From contig CAYHQQ010000012.1 of NCBI GenBank assembly GCA_964358855.1, forward strand, positions 17,456 through 81,455: a stretch of 64,000 bases of DNA. The letters are read 5' to 3'. The translations under genes and the position numbers were made by a program. The notes beneath the pieces were generated by a model. That model searched no databases and was not told the origin of the DNA. It saw nothing but the letters and a program-made list of their open reading frames with translations. Positions 8,918-18,548 of the stretch are shown piece after piece. The stretch is from UBA2396 sp038042175 (GTDB lineage Bacteria; Planctomycetota; Phycisphaerae; Phycisphaerales; UBA1924). The first letter of the stretch is position 1. Each line of letters starts with the position of its first letter.

Positions 8918-11203
8918 TCATTCCAGCCTGTCAAGCTCAACTGCCGCCGCCGTCCCTGTGAAATCGGTGCACAGCGCGGTCATCCGCCCAAGCGACCCGC
9001 CGGCGATCGCCCGCACGATGGCCAGGAGCGGCCCGGGCGCGAACAAGTCGCCCACGCGTCCGTGCAACGACTCGACCAGCGATGCGCCGGGTGAGCGTCG
9101 CACCGCCAGGGCTTCGGCTCGATCGATCCAGGTGGCATTGGCCGATCCGAGCACCGCACTGCGGCACTCGAGCTGGTTCAACACGCGGCTCGCCCCCTCG
9201 ATGTCTCCAAAGCAGAGCGCTCCATCGGCGACGACTTCCGTCGGCGAAGCCCCCGCGTATCGCTCGATTCTGGCGATTGCCCGGGCGCCTCTGGCCCGCG
9301 CCGAGGCGCTGGACTCGACGACCAGCGCTACCGAGCCGGGCGTTGAGAAGAACCCGGGGGCGCCGCTCGATCCGCCGGGCGGATGGAAGTGCTCGTACGC
9401 GCGGTCGACGCACGCGTGCGTTTCCTCCGCGGCGCCGACGATGATCGTGTCGCTCGCTCCCGACCAGACGCGCATGGCGGCCAGCCCCAGCGCGTCCAGC
9501 CCGGCGGTCCGGGTGCCGATGATCGTCTGGCAGGCTCCGCGGATGCCAAAGGTCGTGCTCACATGGGCCGCACCCGCGTTGGGCACTCCCTCGGCAAAGA
9601 GCACGGGGTTTGCCGCGAGCACACCCTCGCGAACGATCTGGGCGTAGTACTCGGCGCAGAATGCCGGCGAGCCGTGCGTGCTCGCGAGCATCGCGCAGGC
9701 CAGGCCCAGCCGATCGGCATCGCCTTCCAGGCCCGCGTGGCGGATCGCCAGGGCCACCGATGCGAGCATCGCCTTCACGCATGTGCTCACCCGTCGCACC
9801 CGGCGCACGTTGAGGATCGTCGCGAGCTGCTCGTCGGTCACCCGGGCCGCCTCACCTCGCGGCACGACCACGCCGTCGACCGAGCCCAGTCGCTCGAGCA
9901 GCTCATTGACGCCGGAGATCCCCGGCAGCACAACCCCGTAACCCGTGATCCAGGCTTCGCGATCCGGACCTGGAGCCAGGACGATCGGGGGCGCCTCGCG
10001 TGCCTGATCACAGCGCCCGAGGATCAGACAGGTGTTCGCTCCGCCAAAGCCAAGCGATGTGTTCAGCGTTCGGGTGATCTGTTTCCGCAGGCCGCCCGCG
10101 GGGGCGACCCTCAGATCCGCAAACTCGACGTCCTCCTGGCGCACCGTCGCGCACGCGGGCACGAGTCCATCGCTCAGCGAGCACACCGACAGGATCAGCT
10201 CGACACCCCCGGCGCCGCCAAGCGTGTGGCCGAGGTGGCTCTTGAATCCGACAACGGGTGTGGCGGCGAGCGTGTCGCCAAAGACCTCGCTGAACGCCGC
10301 GTACTCCCCGGCGTCGTTGTCGAGCGTTGCGGTCGCGTGGGCGGCGATCATCGAGATGTCGGCGGGGCGCACACCGGCCCGGGTCATCGCGATCCGCATC
10401 GCCCGGGCCGCCCCCGAGCCCTTTGGGTCGGGCTGGGTAAGGTGATGGGCGTCGGCGGATTCTCCCCAGCCCTCGACGACGGCCAGCGCGGCGACGCCGC
10501 GCCTGCTCGCGTCATGGGCGCGTTCGAGGACGAGCACGCCGTACCCCTCGGCGGGCATCATCCCCCGGCGTTCTTTGGCAAAGGGTCGGACCGCGTCTGG
10601 CGCCACGAGCCTGAGCGCGTTGAACCCGGCCCAGGCGTACTCGCTGACGGCGTCGTATCCGCCGGCGATGACCACATCGGCCTGTCCCGTCTCCAGCATT
10701 GTCACGCCCAGCGCCACCGCCCCCAGGCTCGACGAGCACGCCGAGCATGTCGTCGCCGAGAGGCCCTGGATCCCAAGCCCCTGGATCGCCAGTCGCGTGA
10801 CCGCCCCGGCCAGAAAGTGCCGCAGCTCGCCGACGTCGCCCGTTCGCAGAAACCGCCCGCCCGCGCGAAGCCCGTGCAGCGTTGTGCCCAGGATCATCGC
10901 CCGGCGACCGGGCTCGTGCGATGTGCCGCCCGCCTCCACCCCCGCCTGTGCCATCGCCTGCTCGATCACCCATCGCAGGTATCGAACCTCCCTGGGCAGG
11001 CCCGGCGCGTAGCCCTGGGGCAACTCCATCGCCTGCCCGCCGATCGACCCTTCGGGCAGCGTCGATTCCATGTGGTCCATGGGTCCAAGCCCGATGCGGC
11101 CCGCGCGAATGCTCTCCCACGTCGCGGCCACGTTCAGGCCAAGGCTCGTTGCAAGCCCCATGCCCGTCACGACCACCTTCGCCCTCGATTCACCGGTAGC
11201 CAT
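8918..11203 (-). CDS. Fused beta-ketoacyl-ACP synthase with degenerate (chain-length-factor-like) second half
   Basis: A 761-residue protein with two thiolase-fold units. Unit 1 (about 8-395) is a complete FabF-like ketosynthase: nucleophile Cys156 in TTCSACSSS, His289 in AAHATATLDND, Lys321 and His326 in FKSHLGHTLGG, and the GFGGAN end motif. Unit 2 (about 418-761) has the fold landmarks ITGYGVVLPG and AGLDALGLAAM, but the nucleophile region reads GTRTAGLDAL, with Arg565 in place of Cys, and no GHxxGAAG motif is seen. This is the pattern of a chain-length factor. In known aryl polyene systems the KS and CLF are separate subunits. Start 11203 overlaps the acyltransferase by 14 bases, with GAGG 9 bases upstream. 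Confidence 0.87.
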   Translation of the reverse strand: MATGESRAKVVVTGMGLATSLGLNVAATWESIRAGRIGLGPMDHMESTLPEGSIGGQAMELPQGYAPGLPREVRYLRWVIEQAMAQAGVEAGGTSHEPGRRAMILGTTLHGLRAGGRFLRTGDVGELRHFLAGAVTRLAIQGLGIQGLSATTCSACSSSLGAVALGVTMLETGQADVVIAGGYDAVSEYAWAGFNALRLVAPDAVRPFAKERRGMMPAEGYGVLVLERAHDASRRGVAALAVVEGWGESADAHHLTQPDPKGSGAARAMRIAMTRAGVRPADISMIAAHATATLDNDAGEYAAFSEVFGDTLAATPVVGFKSHLGHTLGGAGGVELILSVCSLSDGLVPACATVRQEDVEFADLRVAPAGGLRKQITRTLNTSLGFGGANTCLILGRCDQAREAPPIVLAPGPDREAWITGYGVVLPGISGVNELLERLGSVDGVVVPRGEAARVTDEQLATILNVRRVRRVSTCVKAMLASVALAIRHAGLEGDADRLGLACAMLASTHGSPAFCAEYYAQIVREGVLAANPVLFAEGVPNAGAAHVSTTFGIRGACQTIIGTRTAGLDALGLAAMRVWSGASDTIIVGAAEETHACVDRAYEHFHPPGGSSGAPGFFSTPGSVALVVESSASARARGARAIARIERYAGASPTEVVADGALCFGDIEGASRVLNQLECRSAVLGSANATWIDRAEALAVRRSPGASLVESLHGRVGDLFAPGPLLAIVRAIAGGSLGRMTALCTDFTGTAAAVELDRLE

Positions 11204-12191
11204 CGGCGCCATCCTCGTGAAAGACCGGCTCAAGGGCAAGCCACTGGTGCGGATGTTCCGCGACGACCTCCGCCATGGCGCTGGCCAGCTTCTCCATGGC
11301 CGAAGGGGCCCTGGGATCCCCTGCGGCACTCGTCGCGTTCTCTCCATCCGCCTCGATGGGCGCTTTGAGCACCACCTTGTACCCGCCCTTGCCGGTTGCG
11401 AGCGCGAACACGGGGATGATCGGCGAGCCGGTGAGCCGGGCCAATCGCACGGGTCCCGTCGGCAGGCGCAGGTGGCCGTGCAGAAAGGGGACGACCTCGC
11501 TTTTTTGTCCGGGCATCGCCCGGTCGCCCTGCATCACGACCACCTCGTCGCGCTGGAGCGCCTCGCGCAGCGCCAGCCACGTTCCCATCCCGTCGTCGAT
11601 GGGCGCCTCGACGACCCCCAGGGCGTCATGGAGCCTCGCCCGCATCCGCTCGAACGCGCCGGCCGCGTCGCGCTTGAACACGACCCGGATCCTTCGTTCC
11701 TCGCCCGCAAGGGCCGCAAGCCCCACCTCGAACGTTCCCAGGTGCGCCGTCACCAGGATGGCTCCGCGCCTGGCGGCTCTGGCGGCCCGATACTCCTCCA
11801 GACCCTCGACCGCCTCGACCAGTCCGGCCAGCTCGCCCGGCGACATCCGCGACGATCGCCCGACATCGAGCACAAAGTCATAGAAACTGCCCACCACCCG
11901 CCGGGTAAAGCGCCGCCGCTCCGCCCCGCACAGGTCTCGCCCGAAGATCCAGCGAGCGTTCCTGCGGGTTGCCTCACGTACCCCCGCCGAGACCAGTGGC
12001 ACCACCGCGCAGGCGATCGGGCGCAGCATCCTGGCCACCGACGGCCACGCTCCCGCCAGAGCGAAAAACGGCCCCAGCCACGCCGGTGTCCCGCGCCCCT
12101 TGGTCACACTCCGCTCATTTACTCCACTCGACAGCTCATCGCCCGTCGGGGAGAGACCAGGATCGGGATGCACCGAGCGAGCGGTCGTCAT
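11190..12191 (-). CDS. LpxL/HtrB-type acyltransferase
   Basis: A 333-residue member of the lipid A lauroyl/myristoyl acyltransferase superfamily. The catalytic HX4E motif is in VTAHLGTFEVG, followed by a dibasic/acidic block with VVMQGDRAMPG and a PTGPVRLARLTGSPIIPVFA segment typical of the family. The start at 12191 (MTTARS) gives a normal family length; the open frame upstream runs antisense to the PlsC gene. Its end overlaps the ketosynthase start, so the two are translationally coupled. LpxL-like acyltransferases are standard members of aryl polyene clusters and probably esterify the polyene to a lipid or headgroup; direct lipid A acylation is the alternative. Confidence 0.85.
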   Translation of the reverse strand: MTTARSVHPDPGLSPTGDELSSGVNERSVTKGRGTPAWLGPFFALAGAWPSVARMLRPIACAVVPLVSAGVREATRRNARWIFGRDLCGAERRRFTRRVVGSFYDFVLDVGRSSRMSPGELAGLVEAVEGLEEYRAARAARRGAILVTAHLGTFEVGLAALAGEERRIRVVFKRDAAGAFERMRARLHDALGVVEAPIDDGMGTWLALREALQRDEVVVMQGDRAMPGQKSEVVPFLHGHLRLPTGPVRLARLTGSPIIPVFALATGKGGYKVVLKAPIEADGENATSAAGDPRAPSAMEKLASAMAEVVAEHPHQWLALEPVFHEDGADGYR

Positions 12192-12308
12192 GGAGATGCC
12201 AGAGTATGGCACAATCGCACGAACCGAAGGAATCCCCGGAGCGGCACGGAACCCCCCGTCCGATGGCTCCATTCTCACCGTCCCCTCTCGGGTACCATCT
12301 CCTTGCCC
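12192..12308. promoter_or_regulatory. Divergent intergenic region, likely bidirectional promoter
   Basis: This 117-base gap lies between the head-to-head acyltransferase genes (minus-strand LpxL-type and plus-strand PlsC-type). Promoters for the halogenase/ketosynthase/acyltransferase operon and for the PlsC pair must lie here or inside the genes. I could not assign -35/-10 boxes with confidence. Confidence 0.4.
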
Positions 12309-13019
12309 ATGCCCACGACGTCCAGCACCCCTCATCCCGCGATGAGCCTTCGGTTCTACAAGGCCGTGCGCCTGGCGTGCAACTTCATCAAGTTCCAGTG
12401 CATCAAGGAGACGGTGCTCCATAGGGAGCGCGTCGAACGTCCGGGCGGCTTTCTGCTGGCCTGCACGCACATCAGCCACCTGGAGCCCTTCGTCGTCGCG
12501 TGCGGCATGAACCGCAACGTCCGCTGGATGTCCCGCATCGAGTTCTACCGGCGATGGTGGGGATCGGCGATGCTCAATGGCGGCGGGGCGTTCCCGGTCG
12601 ACCGCTTTGGCTTCAGCCTCCCCGCTGTTCGGCGCGGCATCGAGCTGGTCCGCCAGGGCGACGTGGTGGGCGTCTTCCCCGAGGGGGGCGTTGTCAAGGG
12701 GCTCGACTCGGTTCTCCGCGGGGGCCCGATGAAGCAGGGTGTGTGCACGATCGCTCTGAGAACCGGCATGCCCATCATCCCGGTCGTTGTTCTGGGCACC
12801 GAGAAGCTCAACAAGGTGAGTCCCTGGATCCCGCCTCGACGAGCACGCATCGCCATCGCTTTTGGGCGCGAGGTTTTCCCGCAACCTTCGGGCGGGGCGG
12901 GCCCATCGACCAATCGGTCCAGTCGCCACGAGCTTGCCGGTCGCCTTCGGGCCGAGTTCGTGCGCAGCTACCACGAGCTCCTGGCCCACACGGGCCTCAC
13001 CGACAGCGAAGTGCCATGA
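12309..13019 (+). CDS. PlsC-type 1-acyl-glycerol-3-phosphate acyltransferase family protein
   Basis: A 236-residue acyltransferase. The HX4D-like motif appears as THISHLEPF (His with Glu in place of Asp), the second block is VDRFGF, and the third is VFPEGGV. A PIIPVVVLG segment follows, as usual in the PlsC family. Its stop codon overlaps the start of the next acyltransferase gene (ATGA at 13016-13019), so the two are translationally coupled. Pairs of such acyltransferases occur in aryl polyene and related lipid clusters. The substrate cannot be read from sequence: phospholipid precursor or polyene headgroup. Confidence 0.83.
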   Translation: MPTTSSTPHPAMSLRFYKAVRLACNFIKFQCIKETVLHRERVERPGGFLLACTHISHLEPFVVACGMNRNVRWMSRIEFYRRWWGSAMLNGGGAFPVDRFGFSLPAVRRGIELVRQGDVVGVFPEGGVVKGLDSVLRGGPMKQGVCTIALRTGMPIIPVVVLGTEKLNKVSPWIPPRRARIAIAFGREVFPQPSGGAGPSTNRSSRHELAGRLRAEFVRSYHELLAHTGLTDSEVP

Positions 13020-13657
13020 ACGAGCTCTTCTACAAGACCGTCCGCGCCATCGGCAGGCCCATCTTCTGGTGCAACAGCCGCTACATCGCTCTTGGCGTTG
13101 AGCACATCCCGGCTTCGGGCGCGTGCCTCATCGCGTCGAATCACACAAGCCCCTACGACATCGCCCTCATGGTCCGGCACTGCCCCAGGGCCGTCGACTT
13201 TGTCAGCATCGTCGAGGTCTTCAAGAACCCGTTCCTGGCGTGGTTCTACGGGAACATGAACGCCTTCCCGCTCGATCGCAACAAGCCCGATTCGCCGGCG
13301 GTCCGCATCATTCTGGATCGCCTTGAGCGAGGTCGGATCGTCGTCATGTTCCCCGAGGGTGGTTTCCGGCGGGGGAACGCGTCGGTGGTTCACTCGGGCA
13401 AGATCAAGAGCGGGATCGGGCGGATCGCGAGCATCGCCAAGGTCCCCGTCGTTCCGGCGATGATCATCAACTCGTCGGTCTACTCCCGGCCCGTCGCCTG
13501 GTTCCCGCTCTTTCGCACGCGGTACGCCGTCGCCTTCGCCCCCCCGATCTCGCCCGAGCTCTCGCCCCAGGAGATCGAGAGTGCGATCGTGGAGGCCATG
13601 CGAAAGCTTCACGATCAGGCCGCCGCGCTCCTTCCGGCGAACTCGCGGGTGTTGTGA
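13016..13657 (+). CDS. Second PlsC-type acyltransferase
   Basis: A 213-residue acyltransferase with the canonical motif SNHTSPYD (HX4D), then FPLDRNKPD and MFPEGGFRRG, and VPVVPAMI. It keeps Asp in the catalytic motif, unlike its upstream partner, so the two may have diverged in activity. The start ATG overlaps the TGA of the preceding gene by the ATGA arrangement. It converges on the MMPL exporter with an 18-base gap. Confidence 0.85.
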   Translation: MNELFYKTVRAIGRPIFWCNSRYIALGVEHIPASGACLIASNHTSPYDIALMVRHCPRAVDFVSIVEVFKNPFLAWFYGNMNAFPLDRNKPDSPAVRIILDRLERGRIVVMFPEGGFRRGNASVVHSGKIKSGIGRIASIAKVPVVPAMIINSSVYSRPVAWFPLFRTRYAVAFAPPISPELSPQEIESAIVEAMRKLHDQAAALLPANSRVL

Positions 13658-13675
13658 CGAGTTGATCCGCGCCCG

Positions 13676-16297
13676 TCAGGGCTTGTGCGCGCGTCTGAGC
13701 AACCAGGGCACGAGCACGCCCGCCGCCCCGCAGAAGGACGCACCGATCCCCACCGCTGCCACAAAGCCCAGCGACCGGATGGCCGGCGTGTGCGTGACGC
13801 ACAGGCTCGCGAAGCCCGTGATCGTCGTGGCGCTGGCGAGCAGCACCGCGTGCATCGTCGGTCGCAGCCGCACGACCAGCCCGGCGCGGTCCACGCCCTC
13901 CCGGCGCGCCTGGCGCGCGATCGCGACCAGGAAGACCCCCGCGTCGACGGCGATCCCGTCGAGCAGCGGTATCGCGATGCTGTTGATCGGGTTGAACCTG
14001 GTTCCAGTCGCCATCATGAGGGCCACCGTGAATGTTCCCGCAAAGAGCAAGGGCACCAGCGCGAGCAGCACGTCCATGGGGCGCCGGAACACGATGATGA
14101 GCCAGGCGAGCACCAGCGACACCGAGATCATGATCGACTGCGGGAGCCCCTGCCGGGTCGCGTCCTCAAGCTCGGTCGACACCGCCAGGAGCCCCGCGAG
14201 CGTCGCCTGCGGCACCGCCACCAGGGCCGTCCGCAGCGCCGCGACCACCTCGCCCCGGCGTTCGCGATCGCGCAGCGGGCTTGAGAGCCGCACGACCAGG
14301 AGCGTCTCACTCTGACGCAGGGCGGGCGCGTCCGCGATCGGGAGCACGCGCTGCGCGATGGTCGGGAATTGCTCCAGGTCGCCGATCGTCGGAGGGTCCT
14401 TCCCCGCGAGCAGGCGTCCGACAAAGTCCCGGTATCCTGCGAACGCCGCCGGCTCAAACGCGCTGGCCTCGACCGCCGCGTCGAAATTGCTCAAGAGTCC
14501 GCCCACGTTTACGCCGCTCAGCAGGGCACGAACACCCTCGACCTTTCGTGGATCGGGGAGGAGGCGGTGCATTCCGATCACGTCGACGACGCCCACGCGC
14601 CGGCACGCTTCACTGTTGAGGGCCGTCGCCGCATCGATCGCGGCGGGGAGCAGATCTTGCGGGCTTTGGACTCGTACGAGCACGGGGATCAGTTCGCCCT
14701 GCCCCGCGAACCTGGCGATGATCTCGTCGGTGGTCGCAAGCGCCTCGTTGGGGCGAGGATGCAGCACGGTCAAGTCGCCCTCAAGGCGCGGGCCGATCCC
14801 CGGCACCGCGCCGGCGACCCCCACGATCACCAGGAGCGAGAGGCTCAAGCCGACCCAGAGCCTGGGGCGTCTTGCCACCACGTCCGCGACGACTCCGAAG
14901 CGCGGCGGGGCGGCCTGGGAGCGGTCGGCCCGCCGGTGGGTGAGCACGAGCAGGGCGGGCAGCAGGGTGAACGCCGCGATCCATGCTCCGATCAATCCCG
15001 CGGTTCCGAGCTTGGCGAAGTCGGACAGCATGGCGATCTTGGAGGGCCAGAGCGACGCGAAGCCGAAAATGCTGGTGAAGCAGTTGGTGGTGATGGGCAG
15101 GGCCATCTCGCGGGCGGTCTCGGTCGCGCACTCCTGGGCCGTGCGTCCCTGGGCCCGCAGCGCGTCGAAGTGCGACACGAAGTGGATGCCGTAGTCCACG
15201 CCCAGCCCGGCCAGGACCGCCGCCACCGCCGCGGCCAAGGGCGAGATCGTCGGTCCACCGATGGCGTGCACGCCAAATCCCACGACCATGCCGGCGCCGG
15301 CAACCACGCCGATGAGAATCGGCGTGAGCCACTTGCGATAGAACACGACGAACAGGGCGTAGAGCAGGCCGACCGATAGGAGGGTGCTGACGATCGAGTC
15401 ACGCTTGATCGTCCCGGAGGCGACCGCGGAGATCGCGTAAGCGCCGCCCAGCCTCACATCCATCTTCGGACCGGTTCGAGCCTCTTGCGTCGCGTTGAGC
15501 TCGAGGGCGATCTCCCGCACGAGCGCCGCGAGTGTTCGCGCCGCCTCCAAATCGTTCATCGACGTTCTGGATGCGATCCGCACGAGAACCGCGTGCCCGT
15601 CGCTCGAAACCTCCGGGGGGGGCGTCGAACCGAACTCGGGCGTCGCGGACGCGTCAAACGCTCCGATCCCCGCCACGGCCGCAAGCTCAAAGAGTCGCAG
15701 CGGATCCCGCAACACGTTTTTGCTCAGAGCCCCGCCCGCGGGCCCGGGGGACGCGGCGAGCGACTCGTTCCGCGAGAACTGCTCGCGCAGCCTCAAGGGC
15801 TCGAAGCGTGCGAGCAGCTCGCGGGTCCCGGCCTCGCCGAGGTAGTAGGGCCCGCTGGGGATGATCCGCGTGGCGGCGAACCGAATGATGGCCTCGTCCT
15901 GGCGCGAGCGTGCCCAGGCGACAAAGTCCCGCGAGCGGGGGTCGTTGACCAGGGCGTTCACCAGGTCGTCGGCGAAGCGCGCCGTTGCCTCGCGATCCTT
16001 GGGCGTCGCGGCCGATCCGCGATCGACACCCTGGGGCTCGACCAGAACGAGCAGTGCCTCGCCCGCCTGAAAGTCGGTGATCGCCCGGTGGAACGCCTCG
16101 GCCGCCGCCGAGTGCGACCCCAGCATCGCTTCCATCGACGCCGACACGTGCAACCTGCTGAGCGACACGCCTCCCAGCGCCAGCACCACCGCCGAGACGA
16201 TCACCACTGTCCAGGCCCGACGCGCACTCACCTGCGCGACCCAGGCCAGAGGCGAGAATCGCTGGGCGGCCCGGGCATGGGGCTCAGAATCGCTCAT
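13676..16297 (-). CDS. MMPL/RND-family lipid exporter
   Basis: An 873-residue RND-superfamily membrane protein. TM1 is at about residues 29-46 (TVVIVSAVVLALGGVSL), followed by a large periplasmic loop, a five-helix block that includes VVAGAGMVVGFGVHAIGG and AAVAAVLAGLGVDYGIHFVSH, then a second repeat with LVPLLFAGTFTVALMM and IAIPLLDGIAVDAGVF. The paired GLGVDYGIH and GIAVDAGVF segments are the TM4/TM10-type acidic motifs used for proton coupling. MMPL exporters are core members of aryl polyene clusters and move the lipid-like pigment across the inner membrane. The start at 16297 overlaps the stop of the upstream lipoprotein gene by 4 bases. Confidence 0.9.
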   Translation of the reverse strand: MSDSEPHARAAQRFSPLAWVAQVSARRAWTVVIVSAVVLALGGVSLSRLHVSASMEAMLGSHSAAAEAFHRAITDFQAGEALLVLVEPQGVDRGSAATPKDREATARFADDLVNALVNDPRSRDFVAWARSRQDEAIIRFAATRIIPSGPYYLGEAGTRELLARFEPLRLREQFSRNESLAASPGPAGGALSKNVLRDPLRLFELAAVAGIGAFDASATPEFGSTPPPEVSSDGHAVLVRIASRTSMNDLEAARTLAALVREIALELNATQEARTGPKMDVRLGGAYAISAVASGTIKRDSIVSTLLSVGLLYALFVVFYRKWLTPILIGVVAGAGMVVGFGVHAIGGPTISPLAAAVAAVLAGLGVDYGIHFVSHFDALRAQGRTAQECATETAREMALPITTNCFTSIFGFASLWPSKIAMLSDFAKLGTAGLIGAWIAAFTLLPALLVLTHRRADRSQAAPPRFGVVADVVARRPRLWVGLSLSLLVIVGVAGAVPGIGPRLEGDLTVLHPRPNEALATTDEIIARFAGQGELIPVLVRVQSPQDLLPAAIDAATALNSEACRRVGVVDVIGMHRLLPDPRKVEGVRALLSGVNVGGLLSNFDAAVEASAFEPAAFAGYRDFVGRLLAGKDPPTIGDLEQFPTIAQRVLPIADAPALRQSETLLVVRLSSPLRDRERRGEVVAALRTALVAVPQATLAGLLAVSTELEDATRQGLPQSIMISVSLVLAWLIIVFRRPMDVLLALVPLLFAGTFTVALMMATGTRFNPINSIAIPLLDGIAVDAGVFLVAIARQARREGVDRAGLVVRLRPTMHAVLLASATTITGFASLCVTHTPAIRSLGFVAAVGIGASFCGAAGVLVPWLLRRAHKP

Positions 16298-17043
16298 GGC
16301 AGCCGCGCCGCTCGCCCCGGCGGCACAAACGCGTTCTGGGGAATCTCGGCGTTGAGCTCGATGTCTCCAAGACGGATCTCGATGGTTCCATCCTGAGCTC
16401 CAAACACCATCCGCCTTGCCCACGCGATCTCGCCGACCATCACGTAGGCGTCGAGCACAATCTCGAGCTTTTGCCCGGCCCCGTGCAGCCAGAACCGGCG
16501 GGGCGTCAGCGTGCTGCGATCGATCTCGCAGCGCACTTCTTCCCGCCCGAAGGCCGGGCCTACCACCACCAAGGTTGAGGACGTCGACGCCTGTGGAACC
16601 GGTCTCGCCCGATCGAAGTAGGCTCCCGAGAGCATCTCGATCGAGCGCGAAACGCCCTGCGCCGGCAGCTTCGACATATCCGTCGACGTCGAGTTGTCGC
16701 GGGAGACCTCAAACGCCCACACACCCTCGGGCAGAATGGTCAGATCCAGCACGGGGCTCCCGAACTTCCACGCCCGCAGCCTCGCCCGCTCGGGCGGACG
16801 CGCGACAAACGCACCGTCGAGCGACACTGTCTGGCCCGCCGCGTTGGTCAACGACAGGTCCGCCGAGGCCGAGATGGACCTGACCGAGTGCAGGCGTGCG
16901 GAAATCGCGCCAAGGGCGTCCGCATCGCTCATGGGCGGATAGGTCGGCAGGTTCGCCGCGCATCCGCCCAGCAGCACCATGCACGCCATCGTGAGCGAGA
17001 CCACAGGGCCAAATGCGGTTCGTCCTGTCATTGGTCGCATCAC
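16294..17043 (-). CDS. Outer-membrane lipoprotein, LolA/LolB-like fold
   Basis: A 249-residue lipoprotein with a signal sequence ending in the lipobox LGGC (Cys28). The mature part (LHSVRSISASADLSLTN, then alternating beta-strand pattern, VLDLTILPEGVWAF) resembles the LolA/LolB-like or DUF4292-type half-barrel lipoproteins. Such a lipoprotein accompanies the LolA-like carrier and MMPL exporter in aryl polyene clusters and is thought to receive the product at the outer membrane. ATGA overlaps link it to the AMP ligase upstream and the exporter downstream. The fold call rests on weak sequence pattern plus context. Confidence 0.72.
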   Translation of the reverse strand: MMRPMTGRTAFGPVVSLTMACMVLLGGCAANLPTYPPMSDADALGAISARLHSVRSISASADLSLTNAAGQTVSLDGAFVARPPERARLRAWKFGSPVLDLTILPEGVWAFEVSRDNSTSTDMSKLPAQGVSRSIEMLSGAYFDRARPVPQASTSSTLVVVGPAFGREEVRCEIDRSTLTPRRFWLHGAGQKLEIVLDAYVMVGEIAWARRMVFGAQDGTIEIRLGDIELNAEIPQNAFVPPGRAARLP

Positions 17044-18548
17044 ACGCGCTCCCCGAGAAGCTTGTCCCGCAGCAACTTTCCCAAGGGCGACCTGGGCAGC
17101 GACTCCGCCATCTCAAAGCTCCTGGGAATCTTGATGGGCGCGAGCCGCTCCCGCAGGAACCGGCGCAGCTCCGTCTCACCCGGCGGGCGTCCCGGATCGC
17201 GCGGCACCACGATCGCCGCCACCCTCTGGATCGTGTCCGACAGCGGCATCGCCACCACCGCGCACTCGACGACCTCTGGATGCTCGGCCAGCTCGCGCTC
17301 CACCTCCAGCGGATTGACCTTGAACCCCCCCACATCGATCAGCAGCTTCAGCCGCCCCGTGATTGTGGCCCGCCCCTGTCCATCCAGCCTCGCCAGGTCG
17401 CCCGTGAGAAGGTGTCCATCGACGAGCTCAGGCTCACCCTCGACATAACCCGACAGCATCGACGCAGCCCGCACCGCGAGCTGCCCCTCCTCGCCGGAGG
17501 CAAGCTCACGTCTGGGATCTCCGACGTCGACGACGCGAAAGCTCGCCCCCGCGAGCGGGGCTCCCACTCCCTTGGCGTCGAAACCGGGTTCTCCCGGGAT
17601 GCTCAGCGAGACTGTTCCAAGCTCGGTCGCGCCATACAACTGGCCGACGTCGATGTGCCAGCGGGCGACAAACTCCGCTCGCACCCGCGGACTCAGCGGC
17701 GATCCGGCCGACACCGCCAACCGCAGCCCATGCGCGGGGCGTGCCCCACGGTCCTGGGTGCCTTCCCCTCCCGCAAGGTGTGCCAGCGACTCAAACATGA
17801 ACGGGACGCCGGGCAGGACCGTCGCGCCGCTGGCGAGCTGTCGCGCCGCCCCCGTGGGATCGAACTCGGGCATGACGGCCAGGGTGGCCCCGGCCCACAG
17901 CGTGCCAAGCAGCAGGTCGACCCCGTACGAATGGCAGAGCGGTGGCACGCACAGCACTCGATCGACCGTCGTCAACGACATTCCAGTGGCCACCGCGCGG
18001 GCAACCGCGTCCAAGGCCGCACTCTCCCGCACCACGAGCTTGGGCAGTCCGGTGGTCCCCGACGAGCCCAGCACAACGCACCCCGGCGCACGCGGGGGGA
18101 TGGGGCTTCTCTCGTCGCTCACCTCGACACCGGGGCGGGAGGGCCGGTGGTCGTGGAGGCGCACAAGGCCGGCGGGAACACGCGTGAGCAGCGAATCTGC
18201 CGCCAGCACGCCGCCGGCGCAGGTGCGTCCGCACACCGACGCAAACTCTCCGGCGCCGCACCTTGGATGCATGAGCACGAGCCTCACGCCCGACGCGATC
18301 GCCCCGGCAAACCACGCGACAAAGTCGATCCCGGGCGAGAGGGCGGCCACGACCGTCGCACCGGGGCACAGGGCTTTGGCGAGCGTGCCCGCCCGCTCCT
18401 CTGCCAGGCTGAGCAGCTCCCGCCATGTCGCTGCTTGTGTGATCGCTCCATCGGGCGAGACCTGGGCGATCGCGGCGCACGACGGCCTTTGCGCCGCGTG
18501 GCGTGCCAGCGCCTCCAGCCACTCCGAACGATTACGCACGGGCGGCAT
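17040..18548 (-). CDS. Acyl-AMP ligase (aryl/acyl-ACP synthetase)
   Basis: A 502-residue ANL-superfamily adenylating enzyme. Core motifs are present: GSSGTTGLPKLVV (A3), YGATELGTVSLS (A5), TGDLARLDGQGRATITGRLKLLIDVGG (A7/A8, partial listing) and the catalytic-lysine tail LPRSPLGKLLRDKL (A10). By analogy with xanthomonadin XanA2, it would activate hydroxybenzoate and load it on the ACP as polyketide starter. The start at 18548 overlaps the chorismatase gene by 17 bases, which couples starter synthesis to activation. A generic fatty-acyl-ACP ligase remains possible. Confidence 0.85.
   Translation of the reverse strand: MPPVRNRSEWLEALARHAAQRPSCAAIAQVSPDGAITQAATWRELLSLAEERAGTLAKALCPGATVVAALSPGIDFVAWFAGAIASGVRLVLMHPRCGAGEFASVCGRTCAGGVLAADSLLTRVPAGLVRLHDHRPSRPGVEVSDERSPIPPRAPGCVVLGSSGTTGLPKLVVRESAALDAVARAVATGMSLTTVDRVLCVPPLCHSYGVDLLLGTLWAGATLAVMPEFDPTGAARQLASGATVLPGVPFMFESLAHLAGGEGTQDRGARPAHGLRLAVSAGSPLSPRVRAEFVARWHIDVGQLYGATELGTVSLSIPGEPGFDAKGVGAPLAGASFRVVDVGDPRRELASGEEGQLAVRAASMLSGYVEGEPELVDGHLLTGDLARLDGQGRATITGRLKLLIDVGGFKVNPLEVERELAEHPEVVECAVVAMPLSDTIQRVAAIVVPRDPGRPPGETELRRFLRERLAPIKIPRSFEMAESLPRSPLGKLLRDKLLGERV

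Noticed and set aside
9383..11368. Plus-strand open frame of 661 codons
   Set aside because: Lies opposite the ketosynthase fusion whose catalytic motifs are intact; composition typical of an antisense shadow.
11190..12989. 599-codon reading for the LpxL-type gene
   Set aside because: The N-terminal 266 codons are antisense to the PlsC gene; start at 12191 gives the normal family length.
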